The position numbers were made by a program, and so were the translations under genes. The notes below the pieces were generated by a model. The model did no database searches, had not been told where the DNA came from, and saw nothing but the letters and a program-made list of their open reading frames with translations. Of a DNA stretch of 64,000 nt, positions 44,871 to 54,857 are shown in pieces; position 1 is the stretch's first letter, and every line of letters starts with the position of its first letter. This DNA comes from Neoceratodus forsteri (taxonomy: Eukaryota; Chordata; Ceratodontiformes; Ceratodontidae): positions 1,246,229,001 through 1,246,293,000 of the forward strand of contig CM057452.1 in the NCBI GenBank assembly GCA_016271365.2, given 5' to 3'.

Positions 44871-45009
44871 CCTAGGTGGTCTGGCAACAAAAGTCTCCAG
44901 TTTTTCCTCACACTTCAGAATGTTTCAATTTTTTCTAATGATCCGCTCTACCTCCACTGACTGTACATTAAAGGTATTTACAACACTGAGTGCATTTCAG
45001 TCAATGCAG

Positions 45010-45860
45010 GTATTGTGCTGTCATAAAAGCGGGTAACACTTTCCCCAATCCCTTAAATGGTAAGATGATGAAGATTTATAGGTTTATCAGTTGTTCACTA
45101 CCTTTGATGTTCACCTCAATAGCTGTGCTTGTGGAGTATTCTACATTGGCCACAGCAAAAGAAAACTGAAGGGCAGAGTTGGGAACCACATAAGGGTGAT
45201 CAGCAATGGCAACAGGGACTATGTTCTAGTTTGCCATGTTCTAGAAGCATTGGATCCCTTTTTCACAACTGTCCTTCATAGAAATTGAAAAACTTGTCTT
45301 GAGTAAGAGGTGCGGGGGCATGGATCTACTGTTGGCTAGTAGAGAGGACTGGATTTCTAAACTCCAAGCCACAGTCTTTCCAGGCCTAAATGATAGATTT
45401 GAGACTTTGCCTTTTCTTTAATATGTATCAATGTTAGTTGTAATTAGCATAGTATCTTTCAGATCCATCTGAGACTGAATATTATGCACCTGTTTCTGTT
45501 GTTTGCATAATCTAGAATGTTTGGCAACATTTTTGATCTATTGTAATAATACATTGTATACAGTATTTTTGTAGTCCTTTTTTAACTGCCTCTTTTCGCA
45601 TTCACATTTGCTCCTTTATTGAACAATTTCTAGAGCTGCATCTTTAATTGCACTCTACTTAAGGCAGCATGGAGGTGGCACCCACTCACAGTTTTGATAA
45701 AGCGTGCTGATGCAAGACGTTAAGTGCATTGTCTCAACTGTGATGACACTTTAAAATATAAAATACTCAGTATTCATCAGTGTGTGCTGAGGTGATCTTC
45801 TGAGTGTGTCTTTTGTGCTTTTGAGTATTCATTCAGTTACTGGTGGCACCGGGTGTCTTG
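45010..45860 (+). mobile_element. Penelope-like element 2, 5'-truncated
   Basis: Plus strand. It starts near TGTCATAAAAGCGGGTAACA, equivalent to 44745-44715 of copy 1, and carries GIY-YIG (45091-45288: LNSCACGVFYIGHSKRKLKG, RVGNHIRVISNGNRDYVLVC) and a 3' UTR to about 45860. It is a near mirror image of copy 1 and directly precedes copy 3, the partial-tandem order known for Penelope elements. Confidence 0.75.
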
Positions 45861-47396
45861 ATGCAGTGACCCTTTGTGTGTAGCCCCATAATCCAAACAT
45901 GAAACAGAACAGAGACCAATGCCAGTTTCCAGCTTGCTTCTCATCCAAAAGAGCCATGGCATCATGTCCATAGTCCCAGCCATGACTGCAGGCACACAGG
46001 TTTTGAGTGGGTCCATTAGTAATAATACAATGTTAACAAATCCAGGATTCAGGAACTACACAGCAGCTATGGGTAGCCTGTCATCGGACACTCCCATTAA
46101 TCCTGCACCACCTAAATGCCCTACAACAGAAAAAGAAACTTTTGAAGAGTATGAAGAAACTACTCACAAAGCTCAGTGACTTGTGTGGCAGCAGGTGATG
46201 CTGGAAAAGTATCTCCTGGTCAGCAGAGTTTCAATGGGGCTCCAAATTCTAAAATTCCTCACCTTTGGTTGGGAACGAGCTGAGTTTTTTTACCCTTGGA
46301 AGGAGGAACTTCATGATTCTTCCCTCCATTTGATTAAGCTTGTCATGGTCAACTCAGTGAATGTTCAATCTTGCATTGCAGAGGGGTTAATAATGAAGGC
46401 ACACTCTATGGCAGTGTTTTCTGATTCTGCAGAATTCAATACTCTCAAGGCAGAAATACAAGAAACAATAAAGTTTAAAAAAAACACAATCATGCAATCA
46501 CAAGAAGTTTGTCAAGGACTAGCAAGGCTACCTGGATGATTGTGTTTTTTCTTGGAAGAGCAAGAAACAGCCAAAGCAACAAAAAGGGGTACCTCAATCT
46601 TTCCTATGTCAGCCCAGTAACTCAACAGCCTCTAATACAGAGCGTACTGGAGACAAATCTGATTCAGCTGTTTTTCAGACAATGTTGTCCTACCAGGACT
46701 CAGCTATCAAACACTCCCATACCACAGCCCATGATTGATACAGTTTGCCAATCAGGCAGGTGGACAAGACATGGGAGGCATGGTAGGAAGAGAGGTTTGA
46801 TCCTGGTACCAGGGCAAATTCCAGTAACTGAAGAGTAAACCATACAAGTGGTTTTACGAAGCACAGAAGGACAGCAACAACAGCTAGTGGAGAACATCAG
46901 TGTCATCAGCCTCTCCAATTCCATTTTGTTGGACCTGAAATTATCTGTTTTAACAGAGGTTTAAAGTTTGTCCCAGCAGCAAGCTTCAATCATTTTGGGA
47001 ATTACATGGCTCTACAAAAATTTGGCACATTACTAAATCTTAAGTGCTTCCATTTAAATATATGTCATTCACCATCAGTGACATTGAGCAGTACACTATC
47101 ATCCCAAGAAGAACCTGATGAAACAAGCCAGATTAGTAATGCACAGGATTTGGATAGTATCCCTTTAGCCAAAAGACATTTCTGGTGAAAGTACCATTCA
47201 TACCACTGAGGTACGTTAATGTGGTGGTTTTGTTAAAGCCTACAAGAAAGATTTAGCTAAACTTGCCAGTGCTCCTTTTACTCCTACTTATGTTAACATA
47301 ATCTCAGCTGAGTTCCAGACACTTACAGCACATGAGTCAAATCAAGCTGCAACCTTAAAGTAGGCCTACATAGGTGGCAGTGTACAGGTACTGGAT

Positions 47397-47657
47397 ATGG
47401 GTGATTATGATAGAGAGGTCATCACACAATTGTGTACCCCTGACTTTTACAGCTCTGTCTCCAGTGATCCTACATTACACTTTAAAATGGCCACTGACCA
47501 ATATCTCAATGAGGCAGCAACAGACAAGATTATAGATAAGGATGCCCTAGCCTTCCTAACAGTACCCCATCCCAGCAGGCTGACTATATATACACTACCT
47601 AAGGTACATAAGACCTTGATCTCCACCACCAGGTATACCCATCATCTGGGGGATTGA
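47397..47657 (+). pseudogene. Penelope-like RT, N-terminal RT blocks
   Basis: An 86-residue frame with YDREVITQLCTPDFYSSVSS, LHFKMATDQYLNEAATDKII and LTIYTLPKVHKTLI. A frameshift after LPKVHKT shifts the reading to PGIPIIWGIDFVTEI. Confidence 0.75.
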
Positions 47658-47740
47658 CTTTGTAACTGAGATACTCTTCCAGTTTTTGAACTAGCATATC
47701 AGGACACTTGTGCAGGGACTTTGTTCCTATATTAGGGACT

Positions 47741-47975
47741 GTTGTTAAAATTTTTATTTTTAGACAGGATATAACTTTATATCTGAAGACCTATTTTCAT
47801 AGTTGTCCTGTACATAAATACTTACATGGTACAATAACAATTCACATTTCATGCATATAACATTAGTACAATAACCATTCACATTTCATACACGTAACAT
47901 TAGCACAAAGTACAACTGTCATTGAACCTAACCTAACTATTACAACATATGTTTCTAAATATAAATAAATAGCAC
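47741..47975. other. AT-rich interruption in the Penelope-like RT
   Basis: Separates LCSYIRD from DSGYFEDLHTEGDHLFVSL, which are adjacent in related RTs. It contains near-duplicate 35-bp stretches (AATAACAATTCACATTTCAT / AATAACCATTCACATTTCAT). Not a GT-AG intron by its ends; probably a small insertion. Confidence 0.5.
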
Positions 47976-47987
47976 TCTGCTGAGATA

Positions 47988-48287
47988 GTGGGTATTTTTG
48001 AAGACCTCCACACAGAGGGTGACCACCTTTTTGTCAGTCTCAATGTTGAATCTCTCTACACCAATATACACTATGAGAATGGTTTAACTGCTTTGAGGTA
48101 CTATCTGGACCTTAGAGGTTTGGAGGCTACACCTCCTACTGATTTCTTGGCCAAGTTACCAAGATTTAAACTACAGTGTAAGACCTGTTCCTTCTTGGCT
48201 GATTTTAATCTACAGGTTAGTAGCAAAGCCATTGGAGCTACTTTTACTTCTAGCAATGTTAGTCTGTACTTGGATCTTTTGGAATAG
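47988..48287 (+). pseudogene. Penelope-like RT, first catalytic block
   Basis: A 99-residue frame: GDHLFVSLNVESLYTNIHYE (canonical DVESLYTNI with Asn replacing the catalytic Asp), NGLTALRYYLDLRG, FNLQVSSKAIGATFTSSNVS (palm block equivalent to Y.Q..GTAMG..). The Asn in place of Asp implies a dead enzyme. Confidence 0.75.
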
Positions 48288-48595
48288 AATGTGGTATATA
48301 GCAAAGAAGTTAACAGGTATTTACCCAATATATCATTATAGCAGTGTTATACTGATGATACTGTACCTTGATGGTGTGATGGGGATTATGGAAGAACTTA
48401 AAGACTTTTGTCTGTTTCCTGGAGGAGAGCAGCAAAAACCCCAGTTTTGCTTTTACTTGCAATCTAAAGAGCATATGATTCTTGGATGTTTATATTGCCA
48501 AAAATGAGAATCAGGGTGTGGATACAGGCTTTCTTTGCAAGTCTATAGATAGGAACACCCTACTTCCTTCCCATTCCTGCCATCCTTGCTATACC

Positions 48596-49100
48596 ATTGG
48601 AATTGGAGTTAGCCCAGCAGGCCAAAAAGGGAAACTCTAAACAACTTTACGGATATATTAACTCATTAAGAAGGTTCAGGAATACAGCTGCCCCAATAAA
48701 CCAGGAGGGTGTAACTTTTTCTGACCCTGGAATATTGGCCAATTCATTCAACAATTATTTTTGTATGGTGTTTACAAAACACAATGGTCAGTTATCCAGT
48801 TAAAATGACAACACTGCTGTAGAAATTATAATTCAGGAAACTGAAATAAAAGAAAACAATTAAAAAAATTAACAGATTATAGTTCTCGCAATCCAGATAA
48901 AACTTCAACAGGTATGCTCAAAATATTAAGTAAAAGTGTTCTAAAACGTTTGCCAATATTGTTTCATAACTCTATCAGTACTGAAAAAGTGCTAAATGGT
49001 TGGAGAAAGGTGAGGAGATACCTATATTCAAAAAGGGCAAGAAGACTGTTATTCAAAAATTATTGGCCAATCAGTCTAACATCAGTGCCTGGTAAATTTT
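48596..49100 (+). mobile_element. CR1-like element 2, upstream half
   Basis: LAQQAKKGNSKQLYGYINSL, RRFRNTAAPINQEGVTFSDP and GILANSFNNYFCMVFTKHN (48597-48803), then MLKILSKSVLKRLPILFHNS and YWPISLTSVPGK up to GGTAAA at 49091-49096. The frame resumes at 56114 (ILDSIITDKIKMHL). ATTTT at 49096-49100 and 56114-56118 is a likely target duplication for the intervening LINE. Confidence 0.8.
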
Positions 49101-49534
49101 TTATTATTATTTATTTATTTAGATTTCAGATAACACCTTTGAGCCAAGGCTCTTTTACAAAGGGTGCACATCAGACATTGAGATACAACATAGCGGCAGT
49201 GTACATAGAATGAGACAACACAGAGGCAATATACATACAATGAGACTGTGACAACTTTAGCAGTTAGAGGCTTTGTCAAGCATAGGGAACTAAGGCTACT
49301 TAGTCAAGATAAAACAGGGAACAATTAGGTTGATTGGAAAAGGAGACTAAGTAGAAAACTGGAGTAGAGGCAGAGGAGATGAGAAAGCTAAGACAGGGAG
49401 AATAAGGGAGGAATGTTGAGAAAGACAAGGTAAAGGGGGAGTGAGGGGGGTTCAAAGGATGAGAAGGGTGAAGGGGTGGGTGGGACATGTAGATTTTTGG
49501 CATGTGGGTAGGATTTGTGATAGCAAGGCTAGGG

Positions 49535-50242
49535 TCAGCAATCACAGGAGGCAATAGCAACAAGGTGTTGGCAAAGATCTCGCTTGAAGAAGCTCAGAGA
49601 AGTGTTGATAGTAACATTAGGAGGATGGGAGTTGTACCATGCTGGGGCTCTAAATATAAAAGAGCACTGCCCTTGAAAGGTCCAACTGTGGGGGACAGAG
49701 AAGGAAAGAGAGGTAGAGCTTCTGGTATGGTGTGAGCTACCATGAGAGGCCAGCAAGGTGGAAACTCCAGGGGGTAGCAAGTTCAGAGTGGCCTTTCTGG
49801 CAAAGATGCAGCTTTGGTACATCAGCCTGCCAGATACTTGTAGCCAGTTAGCTTGTTCATAGAGATTACAGGTGTGCAAAAGGTGAGGTGCTCCTGTCAG
49901 AAGGTGGCAGGCATTGTTTAGCCCTAAGCAAATATGTCTGAGTGCAGTGTCAGTGGCTGAGCCATAGATCACTAGGCCATAATCAATTAGAGAGGTGATT
50001 GAGCTCTGGATTGTGGTCTTTAGTGCTTCGATCATAAGGCAGCTCCTATATTGGTTCAACATTCCAATCTGGGTATCAATTGTTTTGCAAATGTTGTTTA
50101 TGTGTTCAGAGTAGGCTAGGGTGGAATCGAGGCTCACAGCCAGGTATTTGAATAGCTGAACTTGTTCAAGTTTCTCTCCAGCATTGTTAATGACATCTAG
50201 GCCTGTATTTTTATGTTTGTTGTGCGAGCCATGGAACATCAT
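49535..50242 (-). CDS. LINE-G RT C-terminal region
   Basis: A 235-residue frame starting at the block after YADD: MMFHGSHNKHKN, QLFKYLAVSLDSTLAYSEHI, NNICKTIDTQIGMLNQYRSC, SSITSLIDYGLVIYGSATDT, CNLYEQANWLQVSGRLMYQS and a C-terminal AFIFRAPAWYN-like motif (CSFIFRAPAWYNSHPP), then FFKRDLCQHLVA and a stop. 'APxxWNxLP' near the end is typical for L2/CR1-group ORF2. Confidence 0.8.
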   Translation of the reverse strand: MMFHGSHNKHKNTGLDVINNAGEKLEQVQLFKYLAVSLDSTLAYSEHINNICKTIDTQIGMLNQYRSCLMIEALKTTIQSSITSLIDYGLVIYGSATDTALRHICLGLNNACHLLTGAPHLLHTCNLYEQANWLQVSGRLMYQSCIFARKATLNLLPPGVSTLLASHGSSHHTRSSTSLSFSVPHSWTFQGQCSFIFRAPAWYNSHPPNVTINTSLSFFKRDLCQHLVAIASCDC

Positions 50243-50369
50243 GTTTTTTTGGTTTTTTTTGTAGTTGAGGATGAGTTTGTAGGAGTGAAATCATTTCTCA
50301 AAACTGTAAAGCTTGATTGTAGCTGTCGCTGAAGATGAGATGGGTCGGAGTGTGATGTAAATATAATAC

Positions 50370-50900
50370 CATCATCTGCATAGAGAAGAATTCTATCCTG
50401 ACAGGAGGAGGTAGATTGTTAAGAAAGATACTGCACAGCAAGGGACCCAGAATTGATCCCTGAGGGACACCAGATTGGACCAGTTGGGGGTGGAGAGGGT
50501 GTCACCAATTTTGACCCGTTGGGTGCAATCACTAAGGTAGCTTTGAAACCACTTTGTAGTGTCAGTAGAGAGTCCTAGGCAGGACAGTTGTTCAATCAGT
50601 AGCGAGTGGTTGACAGTATCAAATGCCTTTGTCAAGTCGATGAAAGTGGCACCAACAAGGTGTCCCTGGTCCAAAGCAGTGTGGGTATATGAGGTGAGAT
50701 CTAGGAGGGCGGTGATGGAGCTGTGCCTCTTATGAAAACCATGATGCTCAGGGCATGAAGGTCATATTTCTCTAGATGTCAGTAAGCTGATCAGCAACTA
50801 TTCTCTCAAGTGCTTTAGAGAGTGGGGGAAGAATGGAGATGGGACGGTAGTTGCTAGTAGTGGTCTTATCACTGCTTTTGTGGACTGGTGACACTACTGC
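50370..50900 (-). pseudogene. LINE-G RT catalytic blocks, frameshifted
   Basis: TFIDLTKAFDTVNHSLLIEQ with the first catalytic Asp, WFQSYLSDCTQRVKIGD (50393-50674), then SGVPQGSILGPLLCSIFLNN type text in a shifted frame, and RILLYADDGI with YADD at 50371-50382. Upstream, PHSWKSAVVSPVHKS and NYRPISILPPLSK-like text at about 50820-50905. The A/T run at 50240-50270 separates it from the C-terminal frame. Confidence 0.75.
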
Positions 50901-51446
50901 GGATTTCCATTTTTGGGGGAATTCCGAGAGCAAGAGGGACCTGTTTAGAATTTTGGTGAGTGGTGACAGAACTTCATCAATAGTGAGAGCAAGAAGTTTG
51001 AGGTCTAATGAGCCAGAACTTGCTCTAGACTTTCCAAGAACTTTGAGAAAGTACTTTTTGGCTCAGGCCTGAGAGATATATTTAAAGTGGAAAGGTGGTT
51101 GCCCCCATTTAGCACTTTCTTTGCCGGATTTTAGGACATCTGGTGAGGGATCAAAAAAAGATTGAGAGATAATATGACTCAGGTGGGTGAAGGCCGTATT
51201 GGAGGTGTTTGCCACGGCGGTGTGATTAGTGGTGAGAATACCATTTACAATGAGTATAATGGGCTGTGATTTGGGGTCTTTCCCTGTCATTTTGGTGATG
51301 TTTGCCCAGAACTTATTTCCATCATTCCAAGTGTTTGTGAGAGCATTCCTGTAGTAGAAGGCCTTCTTGGAGCAAATTGCTTTGGTGCAGGCATTTCTTG
51401 TTGCTTTGTATGCCTGGACTTCAGCTTGGGTGCCAGATGCCTGAGC

Positions 51447-52601
51447 TCAATGCCAGAGTTGGTCCTGGGCCTTCATTTGTTCAATGAGATCAGGGTTCAT
51501 CCATGGACTGTATATGCCCTTGATCTTGCGTTTCTTGAATGGGGCATGAATATCACAGGCAGAGTTAAAATTGAGGGTAAAGTACTCAAGAGCAGAGTCA
51601 ATGTCAAGTGCTAGGTCTATTGGCGTCAAGTTGTGTTCCCATAGGAGAACTTTCAGGGGCCCAAGGTGACCTGGGATAAGTTTCCTGCAATTAATTGTTT
51701 TGGGAGGGGGCTTAGCGAATTTGTTGGTCCAGGAGCAGAGGACCAGAGAATGATCACTGATAGAGTCTGGGAGTACTTTGGTTTTTGTGATATGGTCAGG
51801 GCAGTTAGTTAGCACCCAGTCCAGAAGTGTGGCAGTACCTGTCCTATAGTTCAGTCTTGTGGGAGAGTGTACCATTTGTGAGAAAATTGTCACTGACAGG
51901 GCATCTTTATATTTGTTAGCACTAGGAGAGGACCAGTTTACATTAATGTCCCCTAGCAAAATTGTCTCTGAACTATGATCCAAGAAGTGGATAGTGTCCA
52001 GTAGGGGGTCTAAGCTAGTGTTAGCTAGCTTAGGGAGAATGTAGACTGATGCTACTAACAAAGTTTTGTTGTGCACCCCAAGTAAAATCTTCAAGATGAG
52101 GGCCTGAAAATAATTTCCAGAGTGGAGTAAACTCACGTCATGCCCAATTAGGGAGTCTTTTAGGTAAATGGCACCCCCTCCACCTTTCTTAGAGAGCCTA
52201 TCAAGCCTAAAAACAGCATATCCAGGGATAGAGATTGCTGAGTCAGGGATCTTAGGAGATAGCCATGTCTCAACTATTGATAGAATGTCGGGGTTGTGCT
52301 GTGTTACCCAGGCAGTGAGGGAATCAAGCTTATTGAGGAGACTGCAGATATTTAGACTTGCCAGGGAAAGAGTCCCAGCCCTTGTGGTGTTTTTTGGCCC
52401 ACCTTGTGCAGGGCCAGGGTCGGGACTTATATTCCCTGATATGAAGAGAAGTAGCATTATTTGGCATAATAGAAGTGCTTTGAGGAGATTATTTCTAGAT
52501 ATTAGAGTACTGGATTTAGCGCTGACTGTCAGGGGAGGTTGCTGAGGGGAGCCGAAACCTGTCATTAAGAGTGATGTACTCAGGAGCATGGGGATATGCA
52601 C
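51447..52601 (-). CDS. LINE-G ORF N-terminus and complete endonuclease domain
   Basis: A 384-residue frame, the best preserved in the window. Residues about 38-60 are hydrophobic (NLLKALLLCQIMLLLFIS), followed by GNISPDPGP, a changed version of the GDIEPNPGP motif of LINE-E. The endonuclease follows: LASLNICSLLNKLDSLTAWV, NPDILSIVETWLSPKIPD, FRLDRLSKKGGGGAIYLKD, LVASVYILPKLAN, ETILLGDINVNWSSP, ATLLDWVLTN and SISDHSLVLCSW. It ends at a TGA after DQLWH; homology to the RT linker continues directly, and CGA-to-TGA decay would account for the stop. Confidence 0.85.
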   Translation of the reverse strand: MHIPMLLSTSLLMTGFGSPQQPPLTVSAKSSTLISRNNLLKALLLCQIMLLLFISGNISPDPGPAQGGPKNTTRAGTLSLASLNICSLLNKLDSLTAWVTQHNPDILSIVETWLSPKIPDSAISIPGYAVFRLDRLSKKGGGGAIYLKDSLIGHDVSLLHSGNYFQALILKILLGVHNKTLLVASVYILPKLANTSLDPLLDTIHFLDHSSETILLGDINVNWSSPSANKYKDALSVTIFSQMVHSPTRLNYRTGTATLLDWVLTNCPDHITKTKVLPDSISDHSLVLCSWTNKFAKPPPKTINCRKLIPGHLGPLKVLLWEHNLTPIDLALDIDSALEYFTLNFNSACDIHAPFKKRKIKGIYSPWMNPDLIEQMKAQDQLWH

Positions 52602-53720
52602 CTTAGTTTGAAGCAGCAGTCAGAGCTGTAGTGGCAAGGGTGCTAGTACCCCTATTTTAAACTCAGGGTGGCTACCAGTTATCAACCAATGAGCTGGTAG
52701 GGAGAAATCTAATGATATTTCAGAGGATTGGAGATGGGGTATATCACTTCCCAATCCTCCAAGGTTGCATAAGGTATGCCAGATTAAGAAGCACAGTAGT
52801 GGATACACCGTGCCCATCCTGAGAGAATAGGAAGAGCCCGTGCTGCAGGGCACCTCCCAGTTACAACTGTTAATTAAGATGCAAAGGGAAGAATTGGAGT
52901 GGTCTTATTTGTTTGCTTTATTTAAGAAGGAGAAAGGTGCTTTGTGGGGTGGACTATAGGAGAGGATATCTTAAAAGAGTTGTACAAAATGGAGGGGGGG
53001 GCCCTTGACAAATTCAAAAACAAGTTCTCTGTGATGTAATCTCTTTTTCATTGTGTACAGTCCCCTATGTTTCACCCACAAAATGGGCTTGTTCACGGGG
53101 ATATAGACTTGTAGATACTGGTTTCTCTATTTTTCTGTAAATTAATTAAAACACACTGTTATTAATATATGCTCATATAAATTTACAATATGCTTATTTA
53201 AGGTAACTTCAAAATATTAGCAATCCCTCATACCTTAGTAAAAGTGCAGGCTGTTACTGTAGTAGTAATAGGTTGTTTTAAACAAGCCAAAGATAGCATT
53301 CAATGCTCTGCAAAAATAAAAATAAAAATAAATATAAATATAGCATTCACAGTAGCAGTCTTGTTACTCACAGTTCATAAAGAACTTGTGCTACTTTGTA
53401 ACTAAAAGCACTTTTCCTACCTTATTCAATGTGCTCTATTTGGTACTGGGGAATCTGCTTTTAAGCACTAAATTCATTTCTGCAAAAAGCCATAATAGTA
53501 AAGTTTTTAACTCTCTTAAACTATTTATGATGTTAAATACAGTTTTATAACTTTCTTTAAGGACATATCATACTAAGTATTATTGTAGTTGAAAATGTGA
53601 GTTTTAGTTACTTACTCAATTGCTTTTTTAGAAAAGGTTTCCTCTATTATTTCAACCCCTCTGTACCTAAAAGATTGCTGCTGTTGTTTGTTACTGCTCA
53701 AGAGCTCTTATATTCCTCTT

Positions 53721-53864
53721 GTGCCTGTTTTGCTGAAATCCCGCGATAGGACGTCAAAACGCGATGACATCACGATTGCGCTACCGCGCATGCGCGAACA
53801 GATTGCTATTGCAGTCAAATAGCTGAATCTATTTTTAGACCCAAGGATTTTCAGCAAAACAGGC
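53721..53864. repeat. Nested CpG-containing hairpin element in the left palindrome arm
   Basis: TGCCTGTTTTGCTGAAATCC and GGATTTTCAGCAAAACAGGCA bound about 140 bp rich in CpG and GCGC words. Its counterpart in the right arm is 54711-54857. The interior is the least conserved part of the two arms. Confidence 0.65.
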
Positions 53865-54710
53865 ACTCAAAGACTGCCACTGTGACTTGCTAATTATTTA
53901 ATGCATTACCTACTAGTAGTGGTATGTATTAAGATGATGCATCTATATTAGAGGTTCCACTTAATAAATAGGTAATATTTTTTTATACAAACAGGCATTC
54001 ACATAAAAAATGAACCTAAGATTACATAAAGAATAAAGTCTTTAAATTTATGATAAAGATAGTAGCGAAGGGTCAACTATTTCAGATCCTCCTCTGTTAT
54101 GGAGAGGTCATCCATCAGTATAAAGCATTATTTAGAATATAAACAATGGAGCAATATTATATAATGTTTAATAGAAAATACTTCATTTATACATTATTTT
54201 TGTTAATTGACCTTTTGACCTTTTGCACTTATCAAAAACTTTCCTATAATAGTATTTTTAAATCATATAAATGCTATTTAACATATTTGAGATTTATATT
54301 GACATCATTTATTATAAAAAAAACATGGGAAGATGTTTTCAAAATCATCGTTTGAAAGTAGTTGACCTTTTTGACCTCCCATCATCAAAAGATTTGATAC
54401 AATGTATAGTATTCATTGTTATAATTCCTTACAATTTATAGGTGTACATATTAATACATAGCAAAAAGCATGTTCCACAATGTCTTTGTCCTATAGCTTT
54501 CCTTGAGATCCATGAACATGATGGTCATAGAATTTACAGTTTATTCTTTATGTAATCTTAGGTTCATTTTTATGTGAATGCCTGTTTGTATAAAAAATAT
54601 TACCTATTTATTAAGTGGAACCACTAATATAGATGCATCATCTTAATACATACCACTACTAGTAGGTAATGCATTAAATAATTAGCAAGTCACAGTGGCA
54701 GTCTTTGAGT

Positions 54711-54857
54711 GCCTGTTTTGCTGAATCCTTGGCTCTAAAAAATAGAGTCAGCTATCTGACTGCAATAGCAGTCTGTTCCACATGTATCTGGTAGCGCGCC
54801 GATCAGGACGTCACGCTATTGACGTCCATCGCGATTTCAGCAAAACAGGCACAAGAG
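54711..54857. repeat. Nested CpG-containing hairpin element in the right palindrome arm
   Basis: Inverted counterpart of 53721-53864, bounded by TGCCTGTTTTGCTGAATCC and GATTTCAGCAAAACAGGCAC. GACGTC and GCGCGC palindromes lie inside. Confidence 0.65.

Larger units (their letters stand above)
40840..44990 (-). mobile_element. Penelope-like element 1 (Neptune type), 3' half, split by a LINE
   Basis: Minus strand: GIY-YIG endonuclease at 44565-44870, then about 350 bp, the LINE insertion (41531-44190), then the 3' UTR (41530 down to at least 41100). Removing the LINE gives the same spacing and sequence as Penelope-like copy 2 at 45010-45860 (for example CAGATCTATCTGTGACTG / CAGATCCATCTGAGACTG, and TTAAGTGCATTGT near both 3' ends). 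The outer 3' boundary, about 40840, is approximate. Confidence 0.7.
45900..48595 (+). mobile_element. Penelope-like element 3 (Neptune type), N-terminal and RT region
   Basis: Plus strand, broken frames. Landmarks: a poorly conserved N-terminal region (45919-46840), DREVITQLCTPDFYSSVSSD (47401-47460), LTIYTLPKVHKT (about 47580-47615), IWGIDFVTEILFQFLN (about 47648-47695), an about 235-bp AT-rich interruption (about 47741-47975), then LFVSLNVESLYTNIHYENGL (about 48027-48087) and a YTDDTV box (about 48347-48365). 'TLPKVHK' and 'DVxSLYTNI' are diagnostic of Penelope-like RT. Truncated before the GIY-YIG domain at about 48595. Confidence 0.8.

Noticed and set aside
45600..45860. Hammerhead ribozyme in Penelope-like copy 2
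   Set aside because: CTGATG occurs at about 45707, but the required CTGATGA and GAAA pair with closing stems was not found by eye in copy 1 or 2. A covariance-model search would settle it.
47741..47975. Retained intron in the Penelope-like RT
   Set aside because: Penelope elements can carry introns, but this segment lacks GT-AG ends at the break in homology and contains an internal short duplication typical of a simple insertion.
54146..54355. 69-codon frame in the palindrome loop
   Set aside because: AT-rich, hydrophobic, no homologue recognised, and short enough to be chance.
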